A DNA stretch of 64,000 bases from Nymphaea colorata (GCF_008831285.2 NC_045138.2:3016143-3080142), one strand, 5' to 3'; positions 13,138 through 25,984 are shown, counted from the stretch's first letter. A program made the numbers and translations. The notes: a model not told the origin generated them from the letters alone.

Positions 13138-13702
13138 TATTAGGGGTGAATAATGAGTCGAGCTACTCGAGCTTGACTCGTGGACGAGTTCAAGTCGAGT
13201 CATTTGTTTAACGAGTTGAGATTAAGTTCAAGAGTCAACTCGTTTAAATAATCGAGTTGAGTTCCAGCTCAACACGTAACTTCCGAGTCGAGCTTGAGCC
13301 TTAATCGAGTTTGTCGAGCCTTAATCAAGTCGATATATTCAAACGAATTGACTAGTTTGTCGAGCCTTAATCGAGTCGAACTCGAGCTCAACACATAACG
13401 ATGAATATCAGTTCTATTCAAACGAGTTTCTCAATCCTTAATAGAGTTGAGCTCAAGCGCAACACATAACGATGAATATCAGTTGTATTCAAACGAGTTT
13501 GTCGAGCCTTAATCGAGTCAAGCTCGAGCTCAATAGGTAACGATGAATATCAATTCTATTTAAACGAGTTTGTCGAGCTTGAACTCAACACGTAACTGCC
13601 GAGTCGAGCTCGAACTGCTTCCATCGAGCTATTCTCGAGCTCGAGGTTTCATTAGTCGAGCTGAGCTCGAGCTCGACTCGACTCGTGTTCACCTTTACTG
13701 AC
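13138..13702. repeat. TCGAGC-rich foldback element containing a 71-bp tandem array
   Basis: Starts near TAGGGGTGAATAATGAGTCG and ends near CGACTCGTGTTCACCTTTA, which are imperfect inverted repeats. The inside is dense in CGAGTCGAGCTCGAG-type motifs. Three tandem 71-base units start at 13356, 13427 and 13498, each with ACGATGAATATCA and ending in AAACGAG. A related element lies at 34225-34580. Looks like a non-autonomous dispersed repeat. No coding capacity seen. Confidence 0.7.
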
Positions 13703-14611
13703 CATGGTAAAACCTCACCATGACTAAGTCTACTAAGCTACATTTTATTAGTATCATGCTAATCAAATATGATTATTAAATTTTATGAATTTGTGGATTT
13801 TTCTTGGTAAATTTAATATTATAACTTTTGTATTTCTTACCTAAGGGAAGTCGCGTCAAGGGGAAAACCCCAAAAACTATACCTTTATGCTTTCAAGGTT
13901 TTGTTTATTTCGGGGCTTAGATGAACATCCGATACGTCCTTTAACTTGAGTGTTAAGCTTACCATCGTCGTTTGCAATGCATATGAGTGATGTACCATGA
14001 CATGATAACGACCACATGGTTCAAACCTTGGACTCCTTGAATATGAGCCGCCTGGCCGCCGAGTTTACAAAGATACTTGAATAAATGTGTTCTTAATGAA
14101 AATGACATTTTCTTTTATCAGAAAATTTGAGACACTTGAGTTTCAGAATTTTATTAAAAAATTTATATGCACTCTAAGTCAGCAATTTAAGTGTTAAACT
14201 TGACTATATAAATTAAGTCTGCGCAATTTCTTTGCGAATCTCAGGGTTTTCCATACAAATCGGTCGGAGAATCTCAACGAGTCAACAATGAATCGGACAA
14301 GCCAGACAAGTTAGCGGTCCACCGTGGTCGGCAGCCGGCGGTTGGCGGGCCCACCGGCCGGCTGGCTCATTGCCCTCCACTCATTCTCACTTATGCACCT
14401 AACATGTTCTTTTAAGATTTGGAACTTCAAATAAGATTTTGAATGTCTATTTTGATCGGAGCAACTGCTCTCATGCTCTTTTTTCATCAGAATATCCAAA
14501 CTGAGTTTCTACCTGTTTTGATATGATTCAAATCCGATATCTACCTATTTTGATCTGATTCAAATATGATTTTTCCATTGATTTGACAATATGATTACAT
14601 ATCTGGTATTT

Positions 14612-14803
14612 AGGGGTGGAGCTAGAAATATTTTATGAGAGAAACTGAATTAAAATTTTTAAATTTTGACTAGGGTTGAAATATCATTTTTCAAAATTTT
14701 AATATAGAATAAGTGAAAATTTCTAAAATTTACATGTAATTTTTATATATAAAAAAAAAAGGTTGTCAGGGCCCATGCGAGGCCCTACCTTAGCTCTACC
14801 CCT
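14612..14803. mobile_element. short element with inverted AGGGGTGGAGCT ends (GGGGYGGAGC family, copy 1)
   Basis: Begins AGGGGTGGAGCTAG and ends TAGCTCTACCCCT, inverted repeats of about 12 bases. The interior is AT-rich with TTTCAAAATTTTAATATA and AAATTTACATGTAA, then GGGCCCATGCGAGGCCC. Similar interiors recur near 22122-22299, 25985-26095, 35600-35750 and 57330-57475. I read it as a MITE-like non-autonomous element; the superfamily is not determined. Confidence 0.6.
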
Positions 14804-15914
14804 GCCCGCATTGTCTAACACATATTCAATCTAAGGTTGGGAAGTGTGAGATCTACTCATAAAAAATGCTCTCAATCCGATACGTGACAGGCCTATGCAG
14901 ATTTATACGTATATTTATTTTTTAACTGAATTGGTATATTTTAAAATACTTTTTAAGTCAAATGAGAAAATAGTCTGATAATAAAATAAGGGCACGAGTT
15001 TGTACATAATCAGCTTGGGATACATTAGTGGTGAGCAAACTGATTCAACATTGCTTCAGTACTTTATATGGATGAGTTTGAACAACAACACCAATATAGT
15101 GTTTCATGAATCTATCTCAATCATCGACAAAAATTCATATAATACTAAGTAGTTTTGAACAAAAAATTTTAAACATATTCTACTAGCAAGCAATCTTTAA
15201 TTCACCTCCTCTAAGAGGTGGATGCATATTCCTCTTCCATTCTTCAGCCCATACGCTCAATCTCCATGCAATTTGTTGAACCCTTGTATAAGATTTGTGT
15301 AGGACATGTGCTGACTAAGTCTAAGACACAACCGACACCCAACCCGACCATTCAAGCCCGAAAAAAATATATTTTTAATATAAAATAATATATAAAGGTA
15401 ATTAATTGTAATAATAATATATATATATATAAATTAATAAAATAGATATTAAAAAAATTATCGGGCCCTCAGGCTGGCCCGGTGCCCAGCCTTACTTGCA
15501 AACCGTTTTCAAATAAAGATTTTATTAAATAAAATCTGAGATTTACATTACCTGTTTTTGTATGATAATCTCTCACTAGCCCTAACCACTCGTTGTGCTT
15601 CAAGAAAACCTGTGAGAAGTTTGCATAAGCGTACCAATGCCCATCGCACGAGTAGAAGAGGAGTCAATAAAACTTGGAAAGGCTGCAAAAGTTTGACACC
15701 AAGTCCTCTAAGATGGGATACAAGAGACCACACATTAAGAATTTTTCCTAGCCCTTGTGTCTTTGGCACCACAACCTTATTTATACACTTATGAGGGTCC
15801 CAACCGAATATGGATCCTTTTTTATTTCCACACATATGATCCATATTAAATAACATGACACAAACCCAGACTTATTAGATCTCCTCATTGTCACATATAT
15901 CGTGTATAGGTATT

Positions 15915-16085
15915 ATATGGTAAGGAATTTTTTGAGTATAATACGACAAAGTTGTATATCTCGGGAAAATTTCGGTAAATTTTTAAAAAATTTAAAATAT
16001 TTAATAAATCCTGAAAATTATGAAGAATAAAAATTAATTAAAAAATACGAAAAAGCATGCATAATACACGTTTTTTTTTTTATTT
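15915..16085. repeat. A-rich dispersed repeat, short copy
   Basis: Contains TTTTTTGAGTATAATACG and ATATCTCGGGAAAATTTCGG followed by A/T runs. The wording matches the longer copies at 18512-18821 and 36901-37240. Partial and diverged. Confidence 0.45.
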
Positions 16086-16781
16086 TCTGGCATCTATATA
16101 AGTAGTTTGTAATGTTTGAGAATCGAGACATGCATAGGCCCACAATATAGATTTCGTATGAAGATGGCTGTCTACCAGCTCCCGCCCCATCTGTGAACCT
16201 CCTAATGATGGGAAAAAAGCGATTGTTTTCTCATGTCATTGGAAAGTTGCTCTCATCTTGTTTTTAATCATTTTTTTCAACAAATAATCCACACTCCCCA
16301 CGTTTTTTTATCTGCTTAATATCAGTATCTTTCGCGGATTTGATACTTGAATTTTGTTTTAAAATCACGGATTCAAATCCAGCAGAGTCTGAAACATATC
16401 CGATAACAACAGAGCAGATTGCAGAGCAATAAATGAGCTGTGAAGTGATTCTAAAAGCTAGCCATGGACAAGAATCCATTCTAGAGAAATGGTCTTCTTC
16501 CTTCATTGGACATTGGGCACTCCATTTGATTTGATTTTCATGAATTAGATCCAATGTTCTTGTTCACCAAGAAACTGAAAAATAAACAAAAATTACAGAA
16601 AAGAATCAACCTAATAGGGCTATATGATACAGGGTTGGCTACCGGACGGCCTTAGTTATATAGTTCAAAATTGGCCAAGAAAGTCTCTCGTAACCATATA
16701 CACTCGGGTTTATGAGATCTAGAGATCCCCCACTCTGAATGTCGAGCAATCTAATTAGATGAAATTCTGCAGACTTGAATT

Positions 16782-19700
16782 TCACATGAACTTTAGAAGA
16801 TCGACCACCATGATCGTGATGTCATCCTTGTTGCCTCTGCGAGAAGACATCTCCACAAGCTTTCTGCAAGACTCGGTTCTGCTCCTGTTCTTCATAACTT
16901 CATCCACTGCCTCTTGATTACTCACCTGTCAAATTAAGTTACAGAAACTCTATGTAAGAACTAAAGATGCATCATCAATTGCTTTTCAAAATTCAAGTGG
17001 GTTCTTTGTTTCCATTATTTTTAGCTCAAGAATATGGCGATTCACTAGAAGAGAAGGTTGTTTTTTTCTAGTATGAAACGACAGAATGATGAACAGTATT
17101 CGGTTCTCAAACAAATTTTTCTCTATGGACATTTTGGGTAGCATTGTTTGGTAGCAAGTTTCAAGTTTTAAGCATAATAAGAGCATTTTCCAAAGAGATT
17201 GTACCTTGTCCCACAGGCCATCTGAAGCCATGATCAAGAATTCACAGTCAGATGAAAGAGTAATTTCGTTGATCTCCGGTTCACATGTCACCCACTCCTT
17301 CATGTGAACATCTCCAATGGCTCTGGAGACTGCCAACGAGCCCTGAACTCTCCAAACTCCATTGATGCAGTCCACATATCCTCCCTGAAAAGTAAAGAAG
17401 ATGCATCAAGGATAAGAAAGAAAAACCATTAAACAGAGAAATATTGATCATTTTGTGATCCATTTAATGATCACTTACCAGATTCTCGACCCTTCTGCGT
17501 TCGTCGGCTCTTTCGGCGCGGTGATCGCTTGTTAAGGGGATTGCAACTCCATTTCTGCTTAGAACGACTCTGCAATCTCCCACATTTGCTGCGTGTAGAT
17601 TGCCATTTTCCACCAGCACAGTGGCTGCACAAGCTCCACTGCCAACACCCTGTTAATCAATGAATTTTTGTTAGTGTCAATTAAGAGAGAGAGAGAGCGA
17701 GAGAGAGAGAGATCTTTTTTTTTTTTATCATGAACAGGAGAATTTACCTGACTTAGGAAGTCCTTGTCTGTGGTCAGGTAGCCAGTTCTAATGGCTTCTC
17801 TGAAACCGTTTTCTGCATGTTGTACATCTTTAGTGGCGGATAAAATATTTCTGCCAAGTTTTTCTGTCACAAAATCAACCGCGCCACGGCCACCGTGCCC
17901 ATCAAACACGCCGAAGAAAGCCTGGTCATACAAACAAACACGAGGAGGGTAAGAAAAGTTTTACATTCCATTGATAAAAGTTAACACCACGAGGACATAA
18001 AAGGGTATTTTGGTCATTTAAACACCCTAACACACACACACTTGAGTGTTTGGGAACCACAAGATACAACTTACTTCAAATCAATCAATCATAGAGAGAG
18101 AAGTAAGTAATTTGAATTCTTTTGAATTTTTTGCCATCCAAGTCATATGAGACACTATTTTTAAAAGCAAATTCGAATTAGACCAGCATATGGTGTGACA
18201 TTGATAAATAATATGTCCAACTTTTTAGACTTACTACGACAGATCTTAAAACCATAGATATGTGGTCACATTTTCTTTTTTGAACCATAAATCCGTGGTT
18301 TTCACTAGGTAACACAGATTTATGATGCTTAATTGAGAAATCTATTGCTTGTTTGAACTGTCGATTTAATCTAATGAGAATTTAAAAACCAATCTTGGAT
18401 TTCCAAGCTATCAACTATAAGCTTATCAGATCAAAATAAATAATATATGGGAACAATACATATTGAATTTAATTTTAACCATAGACACAAATAACATTTC
18501 ATGTTCATGACGAGGTTTTTCTCGAGTATAATATGGCGAGTTTGAAAAGAACGAAAAAGAAATAAGAAAAATACAATAGATTTTTAAAAATTAAAAGAAA
18601 AACTAAAAATAAAAAAATAAAATAAGTGAGAAACTAATAATACAAAGATTAAATGATAATAGATTTGCAACAAATAAAAACAATAAAAAAACTGTTTGTC
18701 ATTAAAAAATAAAAAAAAAAAGTTCATTTTCACATTTTTTTAAACGTGTTTTTTTAAGTTTTAAACGGTAATTTATCACGTTTTTTGGCATTTAAAAAAA
18801 AACATGTTTTTTGTGATTATGAATTAACTAATAATTAGACCCGAATTTATTTACCAAAATCCAACTAAACATATTCGAATGTACCATATTCACTTACCTC
18901 CCCCAAGACTTGGTCGTGGAGTGTTTGTTTTCGAGCTGAGGGAGACGACGTGTTTGTTTTTGCCTCTTATTTTACCGTTGACAAAGTCAATCTTTCGGAC
19001 AACCAACTTTAGAAAGACGGAGTACTTTTGTGGTCAGAGTTTGACTGTCGCTTAAATTTGGCGATTGAAGGTTGACCAAGCCAAGCCAACCAGCTGGCTC
19101 GTCCGCCTGACATGGCTCGTCAGGTCGGTCCGAGACTGGGCCCAGTCATAGAAGTCCCCCATAAATTATGAAGCCCACGACCACGATCGTCTTCTTAAAA
19201 GTTCCGGTCAAATACAAAAATTTGTATTTTAGATGTTTTCTTTCCAAAAATTTCTCAAGTTTTCGTAGAAATATTTAAGTTTTTTATTAGTAAAACACTC
19301 ATTTAAGTTCATTTTCCTTAATATTTTTAACAGTGGCAGTGATTTTTGAGCTATAATGGAGTGGCTAGATGGCATAAATCAAATAAATAAACAATTAAAG
19401 TAAATAAATGAAGCCAAATTATAGCTTTACTATGATAAAATGTAAAACAAAATTAACGGTTTTTTGTTAGACTATTTTTTTTCTTACACCTCATTTTGCA
19501 CTCCACAACAATAAAGTTTGGAACTTGGAAGTGTCATTTATTTTGGTGAATGCAAAGTTAGAATTGTATATCATTAATCATATATTTAGTAAAAAGCTGG
19601 TAGTTTTTATGCCCACGTCTTTATTTTGTAAGAAATTTAATACCAATTGGTCAATTTGATCAGAACTAGAAATTGGGCATCGGAAGAATAAAATTTCTTT

Positions 19701-20943
19701 TGAGAAATTCATTATTTTCCAGCTTAATTTTTCTTATAATTTTGAAAAATAGGTTGCTGTTTCTGATTCTTTAATAAGAATTTCACTTTTAATGAAAATT
19801 GTCTGTCTGAATAAAAAGTTTAGGAAGTGTTTGGACGAGAGAGACCCGATCTTTTGAAAAAATCGGTTTTATGAAAAAATGGTTCTTTAATTATTTTCTA
19901 AAAATTCGTTTATCTGTTTCGATCACACACCTAAAAACTCATTTTTCGTGAATAATTTGAAAACCAGGTTTTTTCCAAAGTAATTTTTGAGAGTACCTGA
20001 TTTTGGTGTCATTCAAACACTACCAAAAAAAACTGTTTTGCTCCAAAAAAAATATGTTTTGGAGTGTCATCTAAACACTAATTTAAAGTGGAATTTGTTT
20101 TTATCAAAGAAATAAAAAAATGTTAGCCAAATTACACTCTTCTTACTTTATTATATTTACATCCCTATTTGATATATTTTATAGAAAATGTGGCTCTTTT
20201 TTTCAAAAAATGCAAGAATTTTTTCTGAAAAAATAATCTTGCAAAAAAAAAAAAGAAAACGTTCTTTCCATAAAACAATTTTGATCTGAAGCATGTAATT
20301 TAGTAATTAGACATTAAAAAGCACATTTAGCGACAGAAATGGCGTTAATAGAACGGATGAAGCTTGGTACCTGCTTGGGATCTTCAAGGACGTCGGTGAT
20401 GACTCCATAGCCGTCCTCCATTACTCGTCTCCTTCCCTTCTTCCCGACCACACAGTAACCCGACCCCTCAACCTCCACCACTTTCTCCTCCGCCTCCCAT
20501 CCTCCAAACTCATCGCATTCCGCCGGAGGTGGGCGCATCTCCGGGATGAGCAACCTCGCCGGCCGCTTCCTCTTGATCACTCCGGCGACCTTCGCGCCGT
20601 CTTCCCCGCAGGTACCAACGCGAGGGAGGCCGATCGGGGTCTCCGGCTTGAATGACAGGAGGCGATCTGGCTTCGACGCCAGAGAAGGCGGAGGAGCGGC
20701 GGAAGGCGAGACGACCTTGGGCCAGGGCAGGGAACATGGGGAGGGAGATCTAGCGGGCGTTGGTGTTGTTGCAGAGGAGGGAGAGAGAGCGGGGGAAGGG
20801 GCGGCGGGGCTGAGGGCCATGGAGGAGAGAGCTGAGTTCTTCCTAGTCTTCTGGTGCTGCTTCCTGAGGATCAGCCGGAGGGAGATGAGGAGCTTTGAGA
20901 AGAAGGGGAAGATGACCCATGAGATCTCTGCAAAATCTAGCAT
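16782..20943 (-). CDS. protein phosphatase 2C, clade B (AP2C type), five exons
   Basis: Mg2+/Mn2+-dependent Ser/Thr phosphatase. Plant AP2C enzymes inactivate stress MAP kinases. Exons on the minus strand: 20943-20371, 17921-17748, 17649-17479, 17384-17205, 16925-16782. All junctions are phase 0 with GT-AG introns; total 413 aa. Residues 42-90 are Ser/Pro/Ala-rich. [11 protein letters not shown] (124-134) fits the kinase-interaction motif of basic residues, a spacer, then L-x-I. Catalytic PP2C motifs in order: RRRVMED near 171-177, [10 protein letters not shown] starting at the exon 2 edge, [50 protein letters not shown], and [10 protein letters not shown] before the stop. Metal-binding Asp residues are present. 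The first ATG (20943) adds a hydrophobic 41-residue N terminus; a second in-frame ATG at 20820 in a CCATGG context would remove it. The 2449-base first intron carries repeats. Confidence 0.93.
18512..18821. repeat. A-rich dispersed element inside PP2C intron 1 (copy 1)
   Basis: Runs from GAGGTTTTTCTCGAGTATAA to AACATGTTTTTTGTGATTATG. Nearly the same string of words, including AAAATAAGTGAGAAACTAATA and TTTTAAACGGTAATTTA, is found at 36901-37240. Diverged copies lie near 15915, 39690 and 52660. Non-coding; a short non-autonomous element is the likely origin. Confidence 0.65.
19828..20090. mobile_element. candidate MITE in PP2C intron 1 with GTGTTTGGAYGA ends
   Basis: Left end GGAAGTGTTTGGACGA and right end GTCATCTAAACACTAATT are inverted repeats of roughly 13 bases. 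An internal GTCATTCAAACACTA is a further copy of the end. AT-rich and non-coding inside. I did not find a clear target-site duplication. Confidence 0.5.
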
Positions 20944-21120
20944 CGTGAGAGTTTTACGATCGGTAGACTCGGATACTTCCGCAACAGAGTCTTCTCACAG
21001 ATTTAGAGAGAGAAAGAGGGAGATTCTTCCTAAGTTTGGATTGGGCGGTCTTTATATAAAGCGCCGGAAGACCAGAGAGCTAAGAAAGAAAGGAAGGAGA
21101 GAGAGAGAGAGATGGTCAAA
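20944..21120 (-). promoter_or_regulatory. PP2C leader and TATA box
   Basis: On the minus strand TTTATATAAA (21060-21051) lies about 108 bases before the start codon at 20943. That predicts a leader of about 80 bases. A GA/CT-rich tract (21095-21112) lies just upstream. The leader contains no other ATG that I noticed. Confidence 0.5.
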
Positions 21121-21276
21121 GTAGTATCTGGACGTTATTGAATGTTTGAAATAGCCCCGTTAGAGAGAGAAAAGAAGCGGCCAAAACGTGAATGCTTTAG
21201 CACTAAGGAATGGTATTACGACTCATTCAACACTCTGTCGAGATCCCCATATACGTGGTATGTATGTAGATAATTG

Positions 21277-21379
<103 letters not shown>

Positions 21380-22121
21380 TTGGATTTCTCCATCCCTCCT
21401 CAGACTTCTTCTCTACACCATCCAATGCATTATGTCAAGCGATTGTGATTGGACGGTGATAAGAATGGCTACAAGATTTTACCTTGTATATATAATATAA
21501 TATAATATAATATAACATAATATAATATTTATACTTATATATATATATACATAAATAAGGATATAAATAATCAATTATATATATATATATGAAAAATCAT
21601 TTGTTATTGTTGTTGGTGTAGTTATCTTTGTGTTTATGCTATATTTGTTACTTAAATCTGACTGCTAGATCAAATTAAATGTAATAGTACATTGTTAATA
21701 TTAAGGTATTAATAATTTTTGTATTAATTATAGAGGTCCAACGGTCACTGATACCCATCAGTCCAACCAAGCCTCCTTAAGAGAGAGACAAATCGTTGTT
21801 TGTCAGTCGGTCATGGTGGAATAGTGGCTTTGATCGGAAGGACCTTTTCTTCTTATGCATTGAATGTAGGGATGCAAGTTGATGGTTGAATGTGGATGTT
21901 GTTGCAGAAGATAACAGTATGGAACAGGTCGTCTTACTTTCTTTTTAAGCAAAAGTAGGAACTAGGAACGACCGCCACCGCCACCGCCGCCGCCACCGCC
22001 ACCACCGCCAAGGAAAAATGAAAGTCACTCATGTGATCTGCATTCACGTTCATGCTTATAGGTCGAGATCTAGAAATATAAAGAGTCAATAGGAAACATT
22101 CAATACTTCACCTAAAATGCA

Positions 22122-22299
22122 CAGGGGCAGAGTCAAGGGGATGCTAGCCCCACTTTATTTTTTTTTTTAATTTAGATGTAAATTTTAAAAAAAAATTATG
22201 TATCTTATATAAAAATTTTGAAAAAATGATATTTCGGCTAGTGTCAAAATTTAAAAGCATTAATTTGTCCCACCATGGCAAATTTTTGGCTCCGCCCTT
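22122..22299. mobile_element. short element with AGGGGCAGAG / GGCTCCGCCCTT ends (GGGGYGGAGC family, copy 2)
   Basis: Left AGGGGCAGAGTCAAGGGG and right TTTTTGGCTCCGCCCTTA are inverted. The AT-rich interior (TTTAGATGTAAATTTT, AAAAATTTTGAAAAAATGAT) matches the copy at 14612-14803 in the opposite orientation. Confidence 0.6.
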
Positions 22300-22987
22300 A
22301 AACTTAAGACCTTTAAGTTGAAAAAAGTTAAGAGTTTCGGGGCCAGTTAAACTATTGCAATATAGATTGCTCAGAATCTGCCTATACCTTTGAAAACAGA
22401 TTAAGCTGTCACATATATATACATATTGAATATATTTCTTTTAATGTAAAAATTTTACTGACGTTTTTATTGTGTCACTGAAAATATGAGTTTAGTGTTT
22501 ACATACAAAATGCACAGTTCTTATTTACACAAATTGATTTAGATCTTGCAAATGAAGATTATGGCTTAATGGAAGCTTCTCAGGCTAAACCCGCTTGACT
22601 TGTTTAACGGCAATTGATAAGGTCAAAGGAGTGACTTTAGCTCATAGGCCACAAGGGGTTGGATTTGGATCCAAATTTGGAACGTCGGCAAAAAAGTTGG
22701 CCGAAAATGGCTGATTCGCATGTGGAAGCAAATGATCCGCACCAGATTCAGACCAAGTCCAAGGCAAATAATTGGTCTAAAGTCAAAAACTAAATCCAAA
22801 TCCATCCCACAGGAAAATAAGTGGATTTGAATTAAAGATTCAGCCACATGCAATGCATTCTCATCCCCTTCAATTTCCATGTCATCCAGATTTTGGATCA
22901 AAAGGAAGACCTTTTATACGTCGAATATATATATATATATATAGTTCAATTTTTATTATTTTAAAAATGAAAAAATGACAAAAAAGC

Positions 22988-22989
<2 letters not shown>

Positions 22990-23032
<43 letters not shown>
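22990..23032. repeat. (TA)n microsatellite
   Basis: About 42 bases of pure TA, with a shorter run at 22925-22943. Confidence 0.95.
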
Positions 23033-23037
<5 letters not shown>

Positions 23038-23450
23038 GTAAGCTGGTTGTATTCTGGATTGGATCTTGTTATTTCTGAATCCAACAGATCGGATCCGATG
23101 TGCCAAAGAGAATCCTGACTTGAAATTTTCATATGTATCCAACTCATATGTCGTCAAGAAATCCCCCGTTTGTGGATGTGGTCAATGAATCCAATTTACT
23201 TTGATTTCCCGTAATCGGATTTAGATTCGGATTCAGATTTTTACCTTTTCTTTTTCCCAACTGGATAATTTAGGTCCCACTAGCATGATATCCGACATTT
23301 ATATGTAATCAGGTCAGATTTTATCATCAAGTCCCAGTGGAACAATGGAAGCAAATATTGATTAGTCACGTAAGCAAATTCAATTAGTTACCATATTTTT
23401 GGAAGGCTATCATGCTAGTGATTCGAGTGGCCTAATCACATGGTGGCTGG

Positions 23451-23468
23451 TGTGGGCAATTGCCCACA
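23451..23468. repeat. perfect 18-bp palindrome, copy 3
   Basis: TGTGGGCAATTGCCCACA, identical to 11408-11425. The palindrome extends outward with one mismatch (GCTGG on the left, CTAGC on the right). Confidence 0.8.
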
Positions 23469-24417
23469 CTAGCTTCACAAAATTAGTTTAATATAAATTA
23501 GCCCAAGAGTCTTCTCCTGGATTAGCTTATAGTCTTCCTGTTATTTAAAATAAAATTTTTTAAAAAAAAAGAAATAAAAGTTGTGCTGCACATGTCGCAC
23601 ATAATCGCCTACAAAAGATGCATTTTCAAACCAAAGACCAAAAATTTTTTTTTTCTCTTTTAAAACACATTCCGCCTGCATGGGAATATTTAAATGCAAT
23701 TAAGATATAACTCAACAACTTTTAAGAAAAAATAATCAAAATCAAGACTTTATGCAATAGCAGCAAAATATTTATATGAATTAAAAACTGAGTCCAATGA
23801 GATAAGGATCAAAGGAGTTCTGACCTTGAAGAACAAATAAGACCGACCTTGGATGAGCTCCTTTTGGTTGGTTTTTAAAGTTTTTTATAACTTAATTTAA
23901 AGCTAAGGAAGGTCAAACATTTAAGAAAATAAATTTGGTCGGTAGATTGCCTTGAGGAGTACGGCCGTCCTACGTGATAATTTATTAGGCCTTTGACTTT
24001 GTTTTTAACGTTTTTTTTTTCTAACTTAACTTCCACTTGTCGGCCGAAGCAAACTTTCTTTTGAACGTTTAAGTATGGTTGTCATTTTCTAGTCGCTTTT
24101 CCATGGTCTTTGATCATATAGAGAGTTTTATACATATTTATATGTTACGATTTTTTTTTCATACAAAAATAACTGTACCCACAAATGCAAAATATTAAAA
24201 TTTTAAAGACTTCAAAAAGAATTTACGTAAAGTACATTCTATGAGGCTTTGAAAATGAATGATCTTAGCTTTTGAGCTCATAAAATTCAATCTAGTTCGA
24301 ATTTTTAGTTTTCTTTTCACTTTCATATATGCTGCATCCCTTTATCGAGATAGACATAAGAAAAATAGATGGAAACATTAGAAGAAAGACTTGTTAAGTA
24401 TGTATGAATGAGATAGT

Positions 24418-24421
<4 letters not shown>

Positions 24422-24481
<60 letters not shown>

Positions 24482-24550
24482 TGAATAGTGATTCTGCCTT
24501 TTCGGCTATTTAATCAAGGAAGTCTAATCCAACATGATGAGAGAAAAATA

Positions 24551-24576
<26 letters not shown>
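24422..24576. repeat. two (TA)n microsatellites
   Basis: TA runs at 24422-24478 and 24551-24576 with about 70 bases of unique DNA between them. Confidence 0.95.
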
Positions 24577-24581
<5 letters not shown>

Positions 24582-24961
24582 TTGTTGGCTACTAGAGATT
24601 CTTAGATAGCTAAATATTTAGAAGATGTGGCTAAACTCACTATAAACCATCATTAAACACCATAAACTGTTGTTATACCATAAATCGTGCTAGTGCTTCC
24701 GTTGATTGTGTTTTAACAATGATTTTTAAGTGTTTTTGTCGTCGAGCACCCGGCTGCTTTATAAGAATCGTTCTTAACGTTAGGTTTTAACTTCAACTAA
24801 ATTTATAATGGCAGCTCATATATACCAGAGAAATCATCAACTTAATATGTGTGTTTCTTAGACACCAAGATCATACATAAGGTTAGATTATACAAACTTT
24901 ATTGTAATAATCTATTCTTAAAGAGCTTGGTTTTTGTTGGGCTGAAATATAATATTATATA

Positions 24962-25254
24962 CCGATGTTGTAAAAAAAGTATATTATAGTCGTACTAGTC
25001 TGGCTTTAAGATACGTTGTATCGTAAAATAACGTAACTGTATCGTATTTAAAAAAAAATAAAAAGAAATATAAAAAAATAAAAAATTCTAAAAAAATCAG
25101 TAAAAATTAGTGCATCATAACTATATCCTAACGTTTCGTATTGTAATTGTATCATATGATACGGTGCTTGTATCGTAAATGTACGATACTGGTGGTGTAT
25201 CGTATCATATTTTTGAAATACAACGATACGTACCGTACGATACATACAACACTG
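24962..25254. mobile_element. foldback element rich in GTATCGTA / TACGATAC
   Basis: Left end CCGATGTTGTAAAAAAAGTA and right end GATACATACAACACTGT are inverted with mismatches. The interior repeats the words TATCGTA, CGATAC and CGTAC on both strands (TGTATCGTAAAATAACG, ATGATACGGTGCTTG, ATACAACGATACGTACC). I read it as a MITE-like element of undetermined superfamily. Confidence 0.55.
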
Positions 25255-25984
25255 TTTTATACAATGAATGTAAAAACTAAACTAGGAAAAGGGTACAAGT
25301 GAATTATACAAATGCGAAAATCAATCAAATTGTAAAGACAAGACATACTTCTTTTGAGTAATGTCTCACCTGTGTATAATAAACTTTGAGTTCTAGAAAT
25401 AATTGAATAATTGGTCTCACTTTTTTTTCACAATCTGGCTCGCTCAAAGAAGATGGATTGTGCGCAGAAGGAGGGCTTCGCCACCGGAATAGGAAGTTGA
25501 AGAATTCCGGCATTCAAGTTCAAAAGTTCAAAGAAGCCAAGAGTTCAACTGTTCAAAGGACGGAGATTGACGGCCTCTAGAAATTGATGAATGACTATTA
25601 GTCAATTGTTGCTGTGATAGTCGGCGAACATTCCACTGAAATCCGGCCGGCGGACCTTCCTATCACATTCTGCCGGAATCCGGCAGGCATCGACTCGTTC
25701 GACTTGAATTAATAGCAAACCGATTCGATTTTTGTCTGATTCAATGCGTACAAATAACACAAAAAGTGCATAAATTTTGTCCTGCCTCACCTCAATTTTT
25801 TTAAAATTATATATAAATTTTAAAAAATTTTGTTTGTTTTGTATAAAAATTTTGAAAAATGAGGCGCTAATCAAAATTTAGAAATTTCATGAAAAATTTA
25901 TGTATATGCCCCATGTACACGAATCCATCAATGTAGTGCCAAATTGATTATCAATTAAGTGTAGTTGCTGTATTTAAGAAAATC

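Larger units (their letters stand above)
10577..16781. other. repeat-rich intergenic region between the DUF6821 and PP2C genes
   Basis: Starts with the DUF6821 promoter and ends with the PP2C 3' untranslated region. Between them I see only repeats: two 18-base palindromes (11408, 11819), a duplicated 49-bp unit leading into a (TA)n run (12636-12781), a TCGAGC-rich foldback with a 71-bp array (13138-13702), a GGGGYGGAGC element (14612-14803) and an A-rich element (15915-16085). Open frames such as 12112-12441 are AT-rich and match no family I know. Confidence 0.6.

Noticed and set aside
13990-14040. GGTTCAAAC-type string that could be a tRNA T-arm
   Set aside because: No matching acceptor stem, anticodon arm or terminator around it; the similar string near 1595 is also not a tRNA.
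20546-21124. 192-codon open frame on the plus strand
   Set aside because: It lies opposite PP2C exon 1 and its leader; the composition (Gly/Glu/Arg-rich) is what a GC-rich Ser/Pro coding exon gives in antisense, and there is no domain.
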